Origin: RDXT01 sp033765305
GTDB lineage: Bacteria; Bacteroidota; Bacteroidia; J057
Assembly: GCA_033765305.1 (NCBI GenBank)
Contig: JANRID010000071.1
Location: 1 to 50,158 of the forward strand
Direction of reading: 5' to 3'
DNA: 50,158 nt
The notes beneath the pieces were generated by a model. The model did no database searches, was not told the origin of the DNA, and saw nothing but the letters and a program-made list of their open reading frames with translations. Made by a program: the position numbers and the translations under genes. Below, piece by piece: positions 25,477 through 33,880 of this stretch (positions are counted from its first letter, which is position 1; each line of letters starts with the position of its first letter).

Positions 25477-25932
25477 ATGCCTCAGGATTTTATTCCGCCA
25501 GTCGCGTTTTACTTCTCCGTCGAAGTAGTGGGCGGCAGCAACGGGGACGACGCCCGCTTTCAGGAAGTGTCGGGCATCGAGATGGAGCTGGAGCTGGAAG
25601 AGATCGCCGAAGGCGGCCTCAACAGCCACAAGCACCGCCTGCCCTCGCGCACCCGCTATTCCAATCTGGTGCTCAAGCGCGGCTATCTGCACACGAGCTC
25701 CAGCCTGGCCGACTGGTGCAAGCAGGCCCTGCAGTCCAACTCGGCCTACGGATCGAATATGACCAAAAACATCAAGGTATCCCTGCTCGACGAGCGGGGC
25801 AGCGTGCTCACAATGTGGGAGTTTACGCGGGCGCTGCCCGTCAAGTGGAGCATCTCCAACTTCAATGCGCAGGAAAACGCCCTGGTGCTGGAGACGCTTG
25901 AATTCTCGTACCAGACCTTCACCGTCAACTGA
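25477..25932 (+). CDS. Inner tube protein 2 (Afp5-like, baseplate-proximal)
   Basis: This 151-residue paralogue of the preceding tube protein has ARFQEVSGIEMELELEEIAEGG, PSRTRYSNLVLKRGYL and NAQENALVLETLEFSYQTF. The second tube protein of eCIS typically forms the layer joining the main tube to the spike hub. It lies seven bases upstream of the DUF5908 gene and opens a tightly packed block of baseplate genes. Confidence 0.93.
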   Translation: MPQDFIPPVAFYFSVEVVGGSNGDDARFQEVSGIEMELELEEIAEGGLNSHKHRLPSRTRYSNLVLKRGYLHTSSSLADWCKQALQSNSAYGSNMTKNIKVSLLDERGSVLTMWEFTRALPVKWSISNFNAQENALVLETLEFSYQTFTVN

Positions 25933-25939
25933 TCCTGCC

Positions 25940-26113
25940 ATGCCGATCGAAATCCGCGAACTGGTCATCCGGGCTTCTGTGTCCCGCGGGCTCCGGACGC
26001 AGGCGCCCGCGCCGGGCATCAGCCGGCGTGAATACCAGGCCCTGAAGCAGGAGCTGCTCCAGGCATGCACCGAACGGATGCGCAAGCTCATCGACGAACG
26101 AATGCAGCGCTGA
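25940..26113 (+). CDS. DUF5908 small eCIS protein (Afp6 position)
   Basis: This 57-residue protein starts MPIEIRELVIRASV, typical of DUF5908 proteins found in Bacteroidota injection clusters. The rest is a basic amphipathic helix (YQALKQELLQACTERMRKLIDERMQR) that could form a coiled coil. Its place between tube 2 and the LysM hub protein is the Afp6 slot. The role is not established to my knowledge; a tube-baseplate connector or assembly factor is plausible. Very short spacing (seven bases before, two after) shows it is part of the operon. Confidence 0.85.
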   Translation: MPIEIRELVIRASVSRGLRTQAPAPGISRREYQALKQELLQACTERMRKLIDERMQR

Positions 26114-26115
26114 AT

Positions 26116-26805
26116 ATGTCCAACAGCAGCACACAGCCGGTCAAGCTGACCATCCAGGGCACGACTGCCCGCCCGGGCAGCCCGTCGGGAAGCTCCGGCA
26201 ACCCCGACCAGACCTTCACCTGCCAGATCAACCCGGAGCGGATCTCCTTCCGCCGGAGCATCTCGTATGCGCAGAGCACGCCTACGGCTACCGCCGGCAA
26301 TGCGCCCCAGATGCAGGGCCCTGACAATGAGCAGCTTTCCTTCGACCTGATCTTCGACGGCACCGGGGTGATCGAAGATGAGCCCGTGGACATCGAGGCC
26401 GAAATCCGGAAGCTGGAGCAGACCGTGTACCAGATCGAGGGGGAAATCCACCGCCCGCTCTACGTAATGGTGACCTGGGGCAATTTCGGCTTCAAATGCC
26501 AGCTGGAGTCGATGAACACCGAGTATACCCTCTTTGCTGCGGACGGCAAGCCCCTCCGCGCCAAGGTGGCGCTCGCCTTCGTCGCCAGCCTGCCTTCGCA
26601 GGCCCGGCAGCAGCAGGCCGCCCAGGCCTCGCCCGACCTCACCCACATCCGCACCGTGCGCCTCGGCGATTCGCTGCCGCTCATGTGCCGCGAGATCTAC
26701 AACGATACCCGCTACTACCTGCAGATTGCGGAAATCAACGGCCTGACCAACTTCCGCACCCTGGAGCCCGGAACCGAGCTGCTTTTTCCACCTCTAGCCA
26801 AATAG
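26116..26805 (+). CDS. LysM-containing baseplate hub protein (Afp7/CIS tube-like)
   Basis: This is a 229-residue protein. The beta-rich N-terminal domain (about 8-160) contains TFTCQINPERISFRRSISY, QLSFDLIFDGTGVI and PLYVMVTWGNFGFKCQLESMN. A LysM-type domain follows at about 176-225 (HIRTVRLGDSLPLMCREIYND, YYLQIAEINGLTNFRTLEPGTELLFP). This is the layout of Afp7/gp53-like proteins, which clamp the tube to the baseplate spike. The start at 26116, two bases after the DUF5908 stop, is preferred over upstream in-frame ATGs. Confidence 0.93.
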   Translation: MSNSSTQPVKLTIQGTTARPGSPSGSSGNPDQTFTCQINPERISFRRSISYAQSTPTATAGNAPQMQGPDNEQLSFDLIFDGTGVIEDEPVDIEAEIRKLEQTVYQIEGEIHRPLYVMVTWGNFGFKCQLESMNTEYTLFAADGKPLRAKVALAFVASLPSQARQQQAAQASPDLTHIRTVRLGDSLPLMCREIYNDTRYYLQIAEINGLTNFRTLEPGTELLFPPLAK

Positions 26806-26808
26806 CCG

Positions 26809-28605
26809 ATGCCCGAACAGGTTTTGAACGAGCACCTGGATGTTATTCAGACCAGCATCACCGCAGGCGGCAGCGCCCTGCCGGACAGCTATGAGGTCCT
26901 GGAGATCGAAACCTGGACGGAGTTCAACCGCATCAGCTACATGACGCTCAAGGTCCGCGACGGCGATCCCCAGACCGCGACCTTCCCCATCAGCGAAAGC
27001 ACACACTTCGAGCCCGGCAAGGAGATCGAAGTCAAACTGGGCTACCAGACCGGTGCGCTCCGCAGCGTATTCAAAGGCATCGTGGTATCCCATGCCCTGC
27101 GCCTCGATCCGGACTCGTATTCCAGCCTCGTCGTGACCTGCTGCTCGAAGGCCATCCAGATGACCATCAAGCGCAGCAACCAGCTGTTCAGCAATAAAAA
27201 GGATTCGGACATCATCCAGGCCCTGATCTCCGATCACGGGCTGAGCGCAGACGTGACGGCTACCACGGCCGCCCACAAGGAGGTGCTGCAGTACCAGTCC
27301 ACGAACTGGGACTTCCTGCTGACCCGCGCCGAGCTGAACGGCATGCTGGTGCGGACTGATGCGGACAAGGTCATCGTCAAGGCTCCGCAGGACCTGGCCT
27401 CCGGCGATCCGGTGCTGAAGCTCACCTACGGCATCGATCTGATCAGCGCCGATCTGGCGGTCGATGCCCGTGCGCAGCTGGAGTCTGTCGCCTACACGGC
27501 CTGGGACCCCGCCAATCTGCAGGTGGTGGAAGGGAGATCGAGCGAGCCCAGCCTGAACCGCCAGGGCAATCTGAAGGGCAAAGACCTGAGCAGCACCATT
27601 CACGGCTCGGCGGCCGCAGCCAGCCTGATGACCTCCTCCTTCCTCAAAAAAGAAGAGCTCGAAAAGGCCGCCCTGGGCCGCCTGACCCGCTCGCGGCTCA
27701 GCCTGATCCGGGGTACCCTCAAGTTTCACGGCAATGCCCTTCCGGTTCCCGGCGCCATCATCGAACTGGGCGGGCTCGGCCCCCGGTTCAACGGCAACGC
27801 CTTCGTCAGCGGCGTCCGCCATGAATGCGGGCAAGGCACCTGGACCACATCCGTCACGGTCGGAATTGCGCCGGAACTCTTCGCCGAGGCGCGGGACGTG
27901 CAGCCGCCGCCGGCCCAGGCCATGATTCCGGGCATCGAAGGCACCCACATCGCAATTGTCAGCAAGCTCGACAGCGACCCCGACGGCGAATACCGCATTC
28001 AGATCAAGCTGCCCACCATGGGGGATGCAATCGTATGGGCCCGGATTGCACAGATGTACGCATCGAACAGCTTCGGCGCGTTTTTCATGCCTGAAGTCGG
28101 GGATGAAGTCCTGGTGGTCTTTGTCAACCAGGACCCGCGCAGCCCGGTAATCATCGGGTCCCTGTACGGCAAAAAAAACAAGCCGCCTTACACCGCCGAT
28201 GCGGACAATACGTTCAAGGCGGTCGTGACGAGAAGCAAGCTCAAGCTGGAGTTTGAGGATAAGAACAAGCTGATCATCCTCGAAACCCCGGCCGGCAACC
28301 GGATTACGATGGACGACAAGAACAAGCAGATCCTGATCGAAGACCAGAACAGCAACAAGATCACCCTGAACGATGCCGGCATCAAGCTGGACTCTCCCAA
28401 GGACATTGTGCTGAAAGCCCAGGGCAAGATCTCGCTCGAAGCCACCGGCAATGTGACGGCGAAAAGCAGCGGCGGCGACTTTTCGGCGGAAGGCCTCAAC
28501 GGAAGCCTGAAAGGCTCGGTCTCGGCCAAAGTGGAAGGCGCCCAGACCGAGGTCAAGGGAACAGGCATGCTCAAGATGCAGGGCGGAATGGTGATGATCA
28601 ACTGA
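26809..28605 (+). CDS. Central spike protein (Afp8/VgrG-like)
   Basis: This 598-residue trimeric spike has N-terminal gp27-like hub domains (residues about 1-370, with HFEPGKEIEVKLGYQTG and DSDIIQALISDHGL). An OB-fold gp5-like domain follows (about 385-460, MIPGIEGTHIAIVSKLDSDPDGEYRI and EVGDEVLVVFVNQDPRSPVIIGSLYG). The C-terminal repeated beta segments form the triple-stranded helix (GNRITMDDKNKQILIEDQNSNKI onward) and end in Ser/Gly-rich strands. It punctures the target and carries the PAAR tip. No extra effector domain is visible at the C-terminus. Confidence 0.95.
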   Translation: MPEQVLNEHLDVIQTSITAGGSALPDSYEVLEIETWTEFNRISYMTLKVRDGDPQTATFPISESTHFEPGKEIEVKLGYQTGALRSVFKGIVVSHALRLDPDSYSSLVVTCCSKAIQMTIKRSNQLFSNKKDSDIIQALISDHGLSADVTATTAAHKEVLQYQSTNWDFLLTRAELNGMLVRTDADKVIVKAPQDLASGDPVLKLTYGIDLISADLAVDARAQLESVAYTAWDPANLQVVEGRSSEPSLNRQGNLKGKDLSSTIHGSAAAASLMTSSFLKKEELEKAALGRLTRSRLSLIRGTLKFHGNALPVPGAIIELGGLGPRFNGNAFVSGVRHECGQGTWTTSVTVGIAPELFAEARDVQPPPAQAMIPGIEGTHIAIVSKLDSDPDGEYRIQIKLPTMGDAIVWARIAQMYASNSFGAFFMPEVGDEVLVVFVNQDPRSPVIIGSLYGKKNKPPYTADADNTFKAVVTRSKLKLEFEDKNKLIILETPAGNRITMDDKNKQILIEDQNSNKITLNDAGIKLDSPKDIVLKAQGKISLEATGNVTAKSSGGDFSAEGLNGSLKGSVSAKVEGAQTEVKGTGMLKMQGGMVMIN

Positions 28606-28611
28606 CGGCGT

Positions 28612-29040
28612 ATGGCAAAAATCCAATCCTTTCTCGGCACCGGGTGGTCTTTTCCCCCTTCCTTCGATGAGCAGTCGATGGCTGTCCGGATGGTCTCCGA
28701 CGAGGAGGACATCCGTCAGAGCCTGGTGCTGCTGCTGAGCACCATCCCCGGCGAGCGGCCCATGAAGCCGGAATACGGATGCACGCTGCATTCGATCCTC
28801 TTCGATCCGATCCGCATTGCTTCGCCCTTTATGATCCGGGATGCGATCGAAACCGCCATCCTGTACTTCGAGCCCCGGATCAAGGTGGACGATGTAAAGC
28901 TGGACCTCAGCCGCGAGCGTGAAGGCCGCATCGATGTGGAGGTGCAGTACACCGTACGCAGCCGAAACGTCCGGCACAACATCGTATTCCCCTTCTACAA
29001 GATCGAAGGCACGCTGCTTGACGACGAAAACCGGATCTGA
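28612..29040 (+). CDS. gp25-like baseplate wedge protein (Afp9)
   Basis: This 142-residue protein has the gp25 core: DEEDIRQSLVLLLSTIPGERPMKPEYGCTLHSILFDPI with the invariant EYGC region, then a helix and VDVEVQYTVRSRN strands. gp25 joins the sheath to the baseplate and nucleates sheath assembly. It lies six bases after the spike gene. Confidence 0.95.
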   Translation: MAKIQSFLGTGWSFPPSFDEQSMAVRMVSDEEDIRQSLVLLLSTIPGERPMKPEYGCTLHSILFDPIRIASPFMIRDAIETAILYFEPRIKVDDVKLDLSREREGRIDVEVQYTVRSRNVRHNIVFPFYKIEGTLLDDENRI

Positions 29041-29068
29041 ATCAACCTGAACAATCGCATTACCCCGT

Positions 29069-32000
29069 ATGGAGCAACGTCAGCAGGAATACCGGTCTGA
29101 ACTTTCGCACGGCACTTCGCAGTACCAGCGGATGCCGGCTGCGCTGGATCCGGCCTATGTGCGGCTCGACGACCGCTCGCCGGAGGCCCTGATGGCTTTC
29201 TCGGCGGAATTTGCCCGGCTGATCCGCTATTACAGCCCCAGCCTGGAGGTTTCCGGGGCCTGGGACCGGTTTTTGTACGCCGATGTGAGCATCGTGCTGG
29301 CGTCCATGATCACCACGGACCTGGACCGGATCGAGGCGGCGCATCAGCAGCAGGCAGCCCGGATTCATCCGGATGCCCTGCCTGCCGAGATGCAGGCTGC
29401 GCTGGGCCAGATGCTGCAGGGGCTGCGCAGCACCTTCGAGCGCTTCGATGTGTGGTACCGCCAGCTGGAGCGGGTCAGCACGCGGGGCAACGGGCTGGAG
29501 GGGCAGGCGCTGCTCGAACTGCACAACCTCATCGAAGGGCGGGTACGGGAATGGTTTCAGACCTGGCTGTCGTATCTGGCGGCTTTTGCCCGGTACCAGG
29601 CGCTCCAGCCCGAGCTGGAGTTTGCGGCGGGCTACCACCCGGTCTGGCAGGCTGCCGCAGACGCGGTGCAGCCGGCCGATATTTTCAAAGGCAAGACCCC
29701 TGCCGAGCGCATGCTGGCAGCGGCGCTCAAAATCCGCCTGCTGCACCGTGCGGTGATGCAGGCGCTGAGCCATGTGGTGATCCATTTCCGCCAGTACTTC
29801 GATGAGTCGCTGGCAAACAAGGCGGACCATAAGCCCGACATCGGCCTGTTCATTGCCTTCCTGGAGATGTTCCGCTACGCTCAGGAGGATATGAACCGCG
29901 TGGTGGCCCGCCACCTGGATCTGTATTACCGTCATTACCTCCGCCAGACGCTGCGGCCTGGCATCGCCGACCAGGCCCACGTGGTATTTTCCCTTTCGGA
30001 GCATCTGGGCAGCTTCCTGCTGCCGAAGGGCACCCTGCTCTCAGCCGGCATGCACCCGGACGGCACGCCGCTGGAGTTCCGGACGATGGAGCCGCTGGAG
30101 GTCAACCGGAGCAGCATTGCGCAGCTCAAAACCCTGCATATCAGCCGCTACGCCAAGATCGAGACGACCAGCTACCAGCTGGTCACGGGCATGTATGCCG
30201 CACCCGAGGCCAATTCCCGCGACGGGCTCGGAACACCCTTCGACGAAGGCATCGGCGAATGGCCCACCTTCGGCGAGGAGCAGGCGGAGAAAAGCCTCGA
30301 AGCCCGCAAGATGGTGCCTGCCGGAATCGGATTTTCAGTCGCCTCGCCGGTGCTGTATCTGGAGGAAGGGGGCCGGCAGATCAGCCTGCGGCTGAATTTT
30401 GCGCCGGAATCCACCTATATCTACCGGAAGCTGCTGCAGGATCTCAAGGACAGCGCCCTGCCTTCGCAGCAGGATCCGGATCTCGAAGCATTTTACCGGA
30501 TTTTTCCCCGGGGGGATACCTCCAACCTTTCGGTGTTTCTGACCACTTCCGAAGGCTGGCGCCAGGTGCAGCCTGCTTCGGTCCGCATCGATCCGCCGAG
30601 CCCCTGGTCTGATGCCTGGATCGCCATTTCGTTCCGCCTGCCGCCGGGCTTCCCGGCTGTGACGGGCTTTCAGGCCTCCCTGTATCCCGGCGAGCGCTAC
30701 GCGACCCGCCACCCGATGCTCAAGGTGCTCCTCAATCACGAGATCGAGCCGTTTGCCTATTCGTTTCTCCGCGAGTGCGAACTCAGCAGCATCGACATCG
30801 AAGTGGAGGTGGACCGGGTGCGCAAGCTGGCGCTCTACAATGAGCTGGGCCAGCTCGACAGCCGGCAGTCGTTTCAGCCCTTCGGGCCCTCGCCGCTGCC
30901 GGGCTCGGCGCTCATCATCGGCTGCGCGGAGATTTTCCGCAAGTCGCTTCAGCGCCTGAGCCTGCACTACGAATGGCAGAACCTGCCCCGGACGGCTGCG
31001 GATTTCGATGCCTACTACGCCGACTACGGCCAGCAGCTCCAGGCCCGTGCGTACCAGACGGCGCTCAGCGCCCTGAGCGGCGGCGAATACCATCCGGGCG
31101 AGAAGGAGCCGAAGCTGGGGTTTCCGCTCTTCTCCCCGGACCCCGAATCGCCCAAAGACGCCCTCACCCTGTGCCGCATCGAGCCGCTCGACCTGGGCAA
31201 GCTCAAGCTTTCGCCCGACTCCGGGCTGGAGCAACTCGAACCCTTCGACAGCCAGGCCCGCAACGGCTACCTCCGGCTGGAGCTCACCGGCCCGCAGGAG
31301 GGATTCGGGCATCAGCTGTTTCAGAAGCTGTTTGCCGAAACCGTCACGGCCAACGCAAGCGCCCCGCCCGATGCGCAGCGCCCGGTGCCGAACCAGCCCA
31401 TCGCGCCGTCGATGAAAAGCCTGTACCTTTCATACAGCGCTTCTGCCACCGTCGAGCTGGGCCGCGCCAATCCGCATGCCCACGAGCAGCTGTACCATGT
31501 GCATCCGTTCGGGCTTGAGCTGGCCTATTCCAAGGGCGAGGTCCGAACAGAACGGCCCTGGATGCTGCCGCAGTACCACGAAGACGGCTACCTGTTCATC
31601 GGAATATCAGGCCTGCAGGCGCCGCAGCCGCTGACGCTGTTCTTCCAGCTGACCGCCAGCAAGACCCGCGGCCATACCCGGTTTACCCTGCCGGAGGTCC
31701 GCTGGCACTACCTGGTCCGCAACCGCTGGGTGCCCTTCCGCGACGAGCACCACCTGGCCGATACGACGGACCGGTTCACCCGGACGGGTATCGTGAAGCT
31801 GTACATTCCCTCCGACATCAGCGCCCGCAACGACATTCTGCCCGGCGGCCTGCACTGGATCTGCGTGTCGGTGGACGGGGATACCGAGGTCCTGTGCCAT
31901 GCGCTGGAGGTGCATGCGCAGGCGGTGCTGGCCGAGCGGATGCCCGACGCAGCTTCCAGCGCCCAGTGGACGCCGCTGCCCGCACGCGCCATCACGGGTC

Positions 32001-32914
32001 TCAAGTATGCCCGGCCGGAAATTCAGTCGGTGCTGCAGCCCTTCCCGTCGTTCGGCGGCAAGGCGCCGGAGGAAGAGATGGAGTTTTTTGTCCGGGTCAG
32101 CGAACGCCTCCGCCATAAGCAGCGGGCCATCACGGCCTGGGATGTGGAGCGGATGGTGCTGGACCAGTTTCCCATGCTTGCCCAGGTCAAATGCCTCAGC
32201 CATCTCAGCCATCCGGATTTCTACAAGCCCGACGACGGCATTACCGTCGTGGTGGTGCCCCGGATCAGCGACTCCACCGACCCGGCCACGCCGAAGGTCA
32301 ATTACCAGACCCTCTACCGCATCGAGCAGTACCTGCGGTCGCATGCCTCGGCCTTTCTCAAGGTGCGGGTGCGCAATCCGGAGTATGAGTACATCCGTCT
32401 CTACGGAAATATCAAATTCGAGGAGGGCTTCCAGAATGGACAGACCCTGCTCCAGCTGTACGGCGACCTGAAGCGCATGGTATGCCCCTGGATGGAAGAT
32501 CCGCGCGCCGTGCTGGCGCTGGAGGGCAGCGTTTCCGAAGACGGCCTGCTCAATTTCATCCGCAGCCTGCCCTATGTGCGCTTTGTGACCCGGTTTTCGC
32601 TGCTGCACATCACCCGGCAGGAGGACGACGGGCGCTATACGCTGCGCGATACGGCCGCCGAGAAGGGCGTGGTCTCCGTCATCCAGGCCAAGCCCTGGGC
32701 GGTGATCATTCCCGACGACGACCACCAGATGCAGCTGGTCGAGAAAGAGACCGAGCGGGAGCCGGAGGAAGCCCAGGCGCCGATCCGCTTCCAGGGCCGG
32801 CTCGATATTTCCAAAGATGCGGAGCACATCAAAATCACCGCCCGCGAGCGCCGCAGGCCGGTGGTGGTGCCGCGCGATTCCAACGATACGTATTCCCTTA
32901 CCATACGGCTGTAA
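29069..32914 (+). CDS. Large baseplate protein (Afp11, baseplate J-like C-terminus)
   Basis: This 1281-residue protein corresponds to the large baseplate wedge component Afp11/Pvc11. The N-terminal part (about 1-300) is helical (MTTDLDRIEAAHQQQAARIH). The middle is beta-rich with LSLHYEWQNLP and LYLSYSASATVELG, resembling T4 gp6-type arms. The C-terminal part (about 1005-1190) is baseplate J-like: RHKQRAITAWDVERMVLDQFP, TVVVVPRISD, YRIEQYLRSHASAF and VRNPEYEYIRLYG. It forms the ring that senses the trigger and starts contraction. Confidence 0.92.
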   Translation: MEQRQQEYRSELSHGTSQYQRMPAALDPAYVRLDDRSPEALMAFSAEFARLIRYYSPSLEVSGAWDRFLYADVSIVLASMITTDLDRIEAAHQQQAARIHPDALPAEMQAALGQMLQGLRSTFERFDVWYRQLERVSTRGNGLEGQALLELHNLIEGRVREWFQTWLSYLAAFARYQALQPELEFAAGYHPVWQAAADAVQPADIFKGKTPAERMLAAALKIRLLHRAVMQALSHVVIHFRQYFDESLANKADHKPDIGLFIAFLEMFRYAQEDMNRVVARHLDLYYRHYLRQTLRPGIADQAHVVFSLSEHLGSFLLPKGTLLSAGMHPDGTPLEFRTMEPLEVNRSSIAQLKTLHISRYAKIETTSYQLVTGMYAAPEANSRDGLGTPFDEGIGEWPTFGEEQAEKSLEARKMVPAGIGFSVASPVLYLEEGGRQISLRLNFAPESTYIYRKLLQDLKDSALPSQQDPDLEAFYRIFPRGDTSNLSVFLTTSEGWRQVQPASVRIDPPSPWSDAWIAISFRLPPGFPAVTGFQASLYPGERYATRHPMLKVLLNHEIEPFAYSFLRECELSSIDIEVEVDRVRKLALYNELGQLDSRQSFQPFGPSPLPGSALIIGCAEIFRKSLQRLSLHYEWQNLPRTAADFDAYYADYGQQLQARAYQTALSALSGGEYHPGEKEPKLGFPLFSPDPESPKDALTLCRIEPLDLGKLKLSPDSGLEQLEPFDSQARNGYLRLELTGPQEGFGHQLFQKLFAETVTANASAPPDAQRPVPNQPIAPSMKSLYLSYSASATVELGRANPHAHEQLYHVHPFGLELAYSKGEVRTERPWMLPQYHEDGYLFIGISGLQAPQPLTLFFQLTASKTRGHTRFTLPEVRWHYLVRNRWVPFRDEHHLADTTDRFTRTGIVKLYIPSDISARNDILPGGLHWICVSVDGDTEVLCHALEVHAQAVLAERMPDAASSAQWTPLPARAITGLKYARPEIQSVLQPFPSFGGKAPEEEMEFFVRVSERLRHKQRAITAWDVERMVLDQFPMLAQVKCLSHLSHPDFYKPDDGITVVVVPRISDSTDPATPKVNYQTLYRIEQYLRSHASAFLKVRVRNPEYEYIRLYGNIKFEEGFQNGQTLLQLYGDLKRMVCPWMEDPRAVLALEGSVSEDGLLNFIRSLPYVRFVTRFSLLHITRQEDDGRYTLRDTAAEKGVVSVIQAKPWAVIIPDDDHQMQLVEKETEREPEEAQAPIRFQGRLDISKDAEHIKITARERRRPVVVPRDSNDTYSLTIRL

Positions 32915-32934
32915 CTGATTAACCGACCCTCCCG

Positions 32935-33849
32935 ATGGCAAAGCGACCCCGCAATACGCTCATTACCATTTTCCGGGGCAATATTCCGCCCCAGGCCTAT
33001 GCCGACCTGATCGAATCCACCCTCAACATCATGGACGACGGGGTGGATGTGGACGAGGAAAATGGCTTCAAGCTCTCCTCGCGCGGCTCATCCCGCAAGC
33101 TGATGAGTTTTTACGAAGGCATTGCCGACCGGTCGGCCAATTACAGCTTCGAGCTCAATCCCGGCCATCACAAAGGCCTCAGCCTTTCGGAGGACGGCGG
33201 CACGCCGCGCCTCTTCGTGCAGGACGGCGGCAACCTCGGCGTCGGCACGCAGGCGCCATCGCACGCACTCGATGTGCGCGGGCTGGTGGCCATGGAGGGC
33301 CGGGTGGGGTCCTTTGCGAAAGGCTATGTGCCTGCGGACGGCAGCTGGCACACCATCCTGCGCGGGATGGACGGCTGCCAGGCGTTCGAAGCGATGGCGC
33401 ATATCAACGATCCGGAAGACGGGCGCTTCGCGCTGAGCCATGCCTTCCTGCTGATGTCCAGCGGCAAAAAGGGCGGCAAAACCCAGGTGCGCCAGACCAC
33501 TTCGGGCAGCGCCTGGTTCTGGGGCCGGTTCTGGAATAAAATCGTCTTCCGCTGGCGGGTGGATGAAGCCAATTCAGGGCCGAACGCGCAGCGCTACGAG
33601 CTGCAGATGCGCACCCGCACCCACTACGGCATGCTCAACAATGAGCCCAAGAAGGTATTCTACCGCCTGACGAAGCTCTGGGACCGCAATTACGAATCGG
33701 ACCTCTACGAGGCAGCCCCGGCGCAGCGCACAGCTGCCCCGCCCCGGACCCAGCCGCCGGCGCAGCCAGCGCCGCCCGTGCAGCCGCCCCGCCAGGAAGC
33801 GCCGCCCGCTGCGCAGCCCGGCGGCGGATTCAAAATCAAGCCGCGTTAA
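32935..33849 (+). CDS. Fibre-like eCIS protein with Pro-rich tail, unknown family
   Basis: I cannot name this 304-residue protein. It begins with a short N-terminal domain (LITIFRGNIPPQAYADLIESTLNIMDDG). A GNLGVGTQAPSHALDVRGLV segment then resembles the repeat seen at shaft-to-head boundaries in Bacteroidota tail fibres. A globular domain follows (about 125-265, with WHTILRGMDGCQAFEAMAHIND and WFWGRFWNKIVFRWRVDE), then a Pro/Ala/Gln-rich tail ending FKIKPR. It lies between the two large baseplate genes, near where Afp13 fibre genes lie in related clusters, so a receptor-binding or anchoring fibre is plausible. No trimerising stalk is seen. Confidence 0.65.
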   Translation: MAKRPRNTLITIFRGNIPPQAYADLIESTLNIMDDGVDVDEENGFKLSSRGSSRKLMSFYEGIADRSANYSFELNPGHHKGLSLSEDGGTPRLFVQDGGNLGVGTQAPSHALDVRGLVAMEGRVGSFAKGYVPADGSWHTILRGMDGCQAFEAMAHINDPEDGRFALSHAFLLMSSGKKGGKTQVRQTTSGSAWFWGRFWNKIVFRWRVDEANSGPNAQRYELQMRTRTHYGMLNNEPKKVFYRLTKLWDRNYESDLYEAAPAQRTAAPPRTQPPAQPAPPVQPPRQEAPPAAQPGGGFKIKPR

Positions 33850-33880
33850 CAGCCCTTTTGCCTAGCCTGCCGTTTTATCC

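Noticed and set aside
26794..28977. Long minus-strand open frame opposite the spike gene
   Set aside because: It is antisense to the clear Afp8 and gp25 genes and has low-complexity composition. It is a by-product of codon bias.
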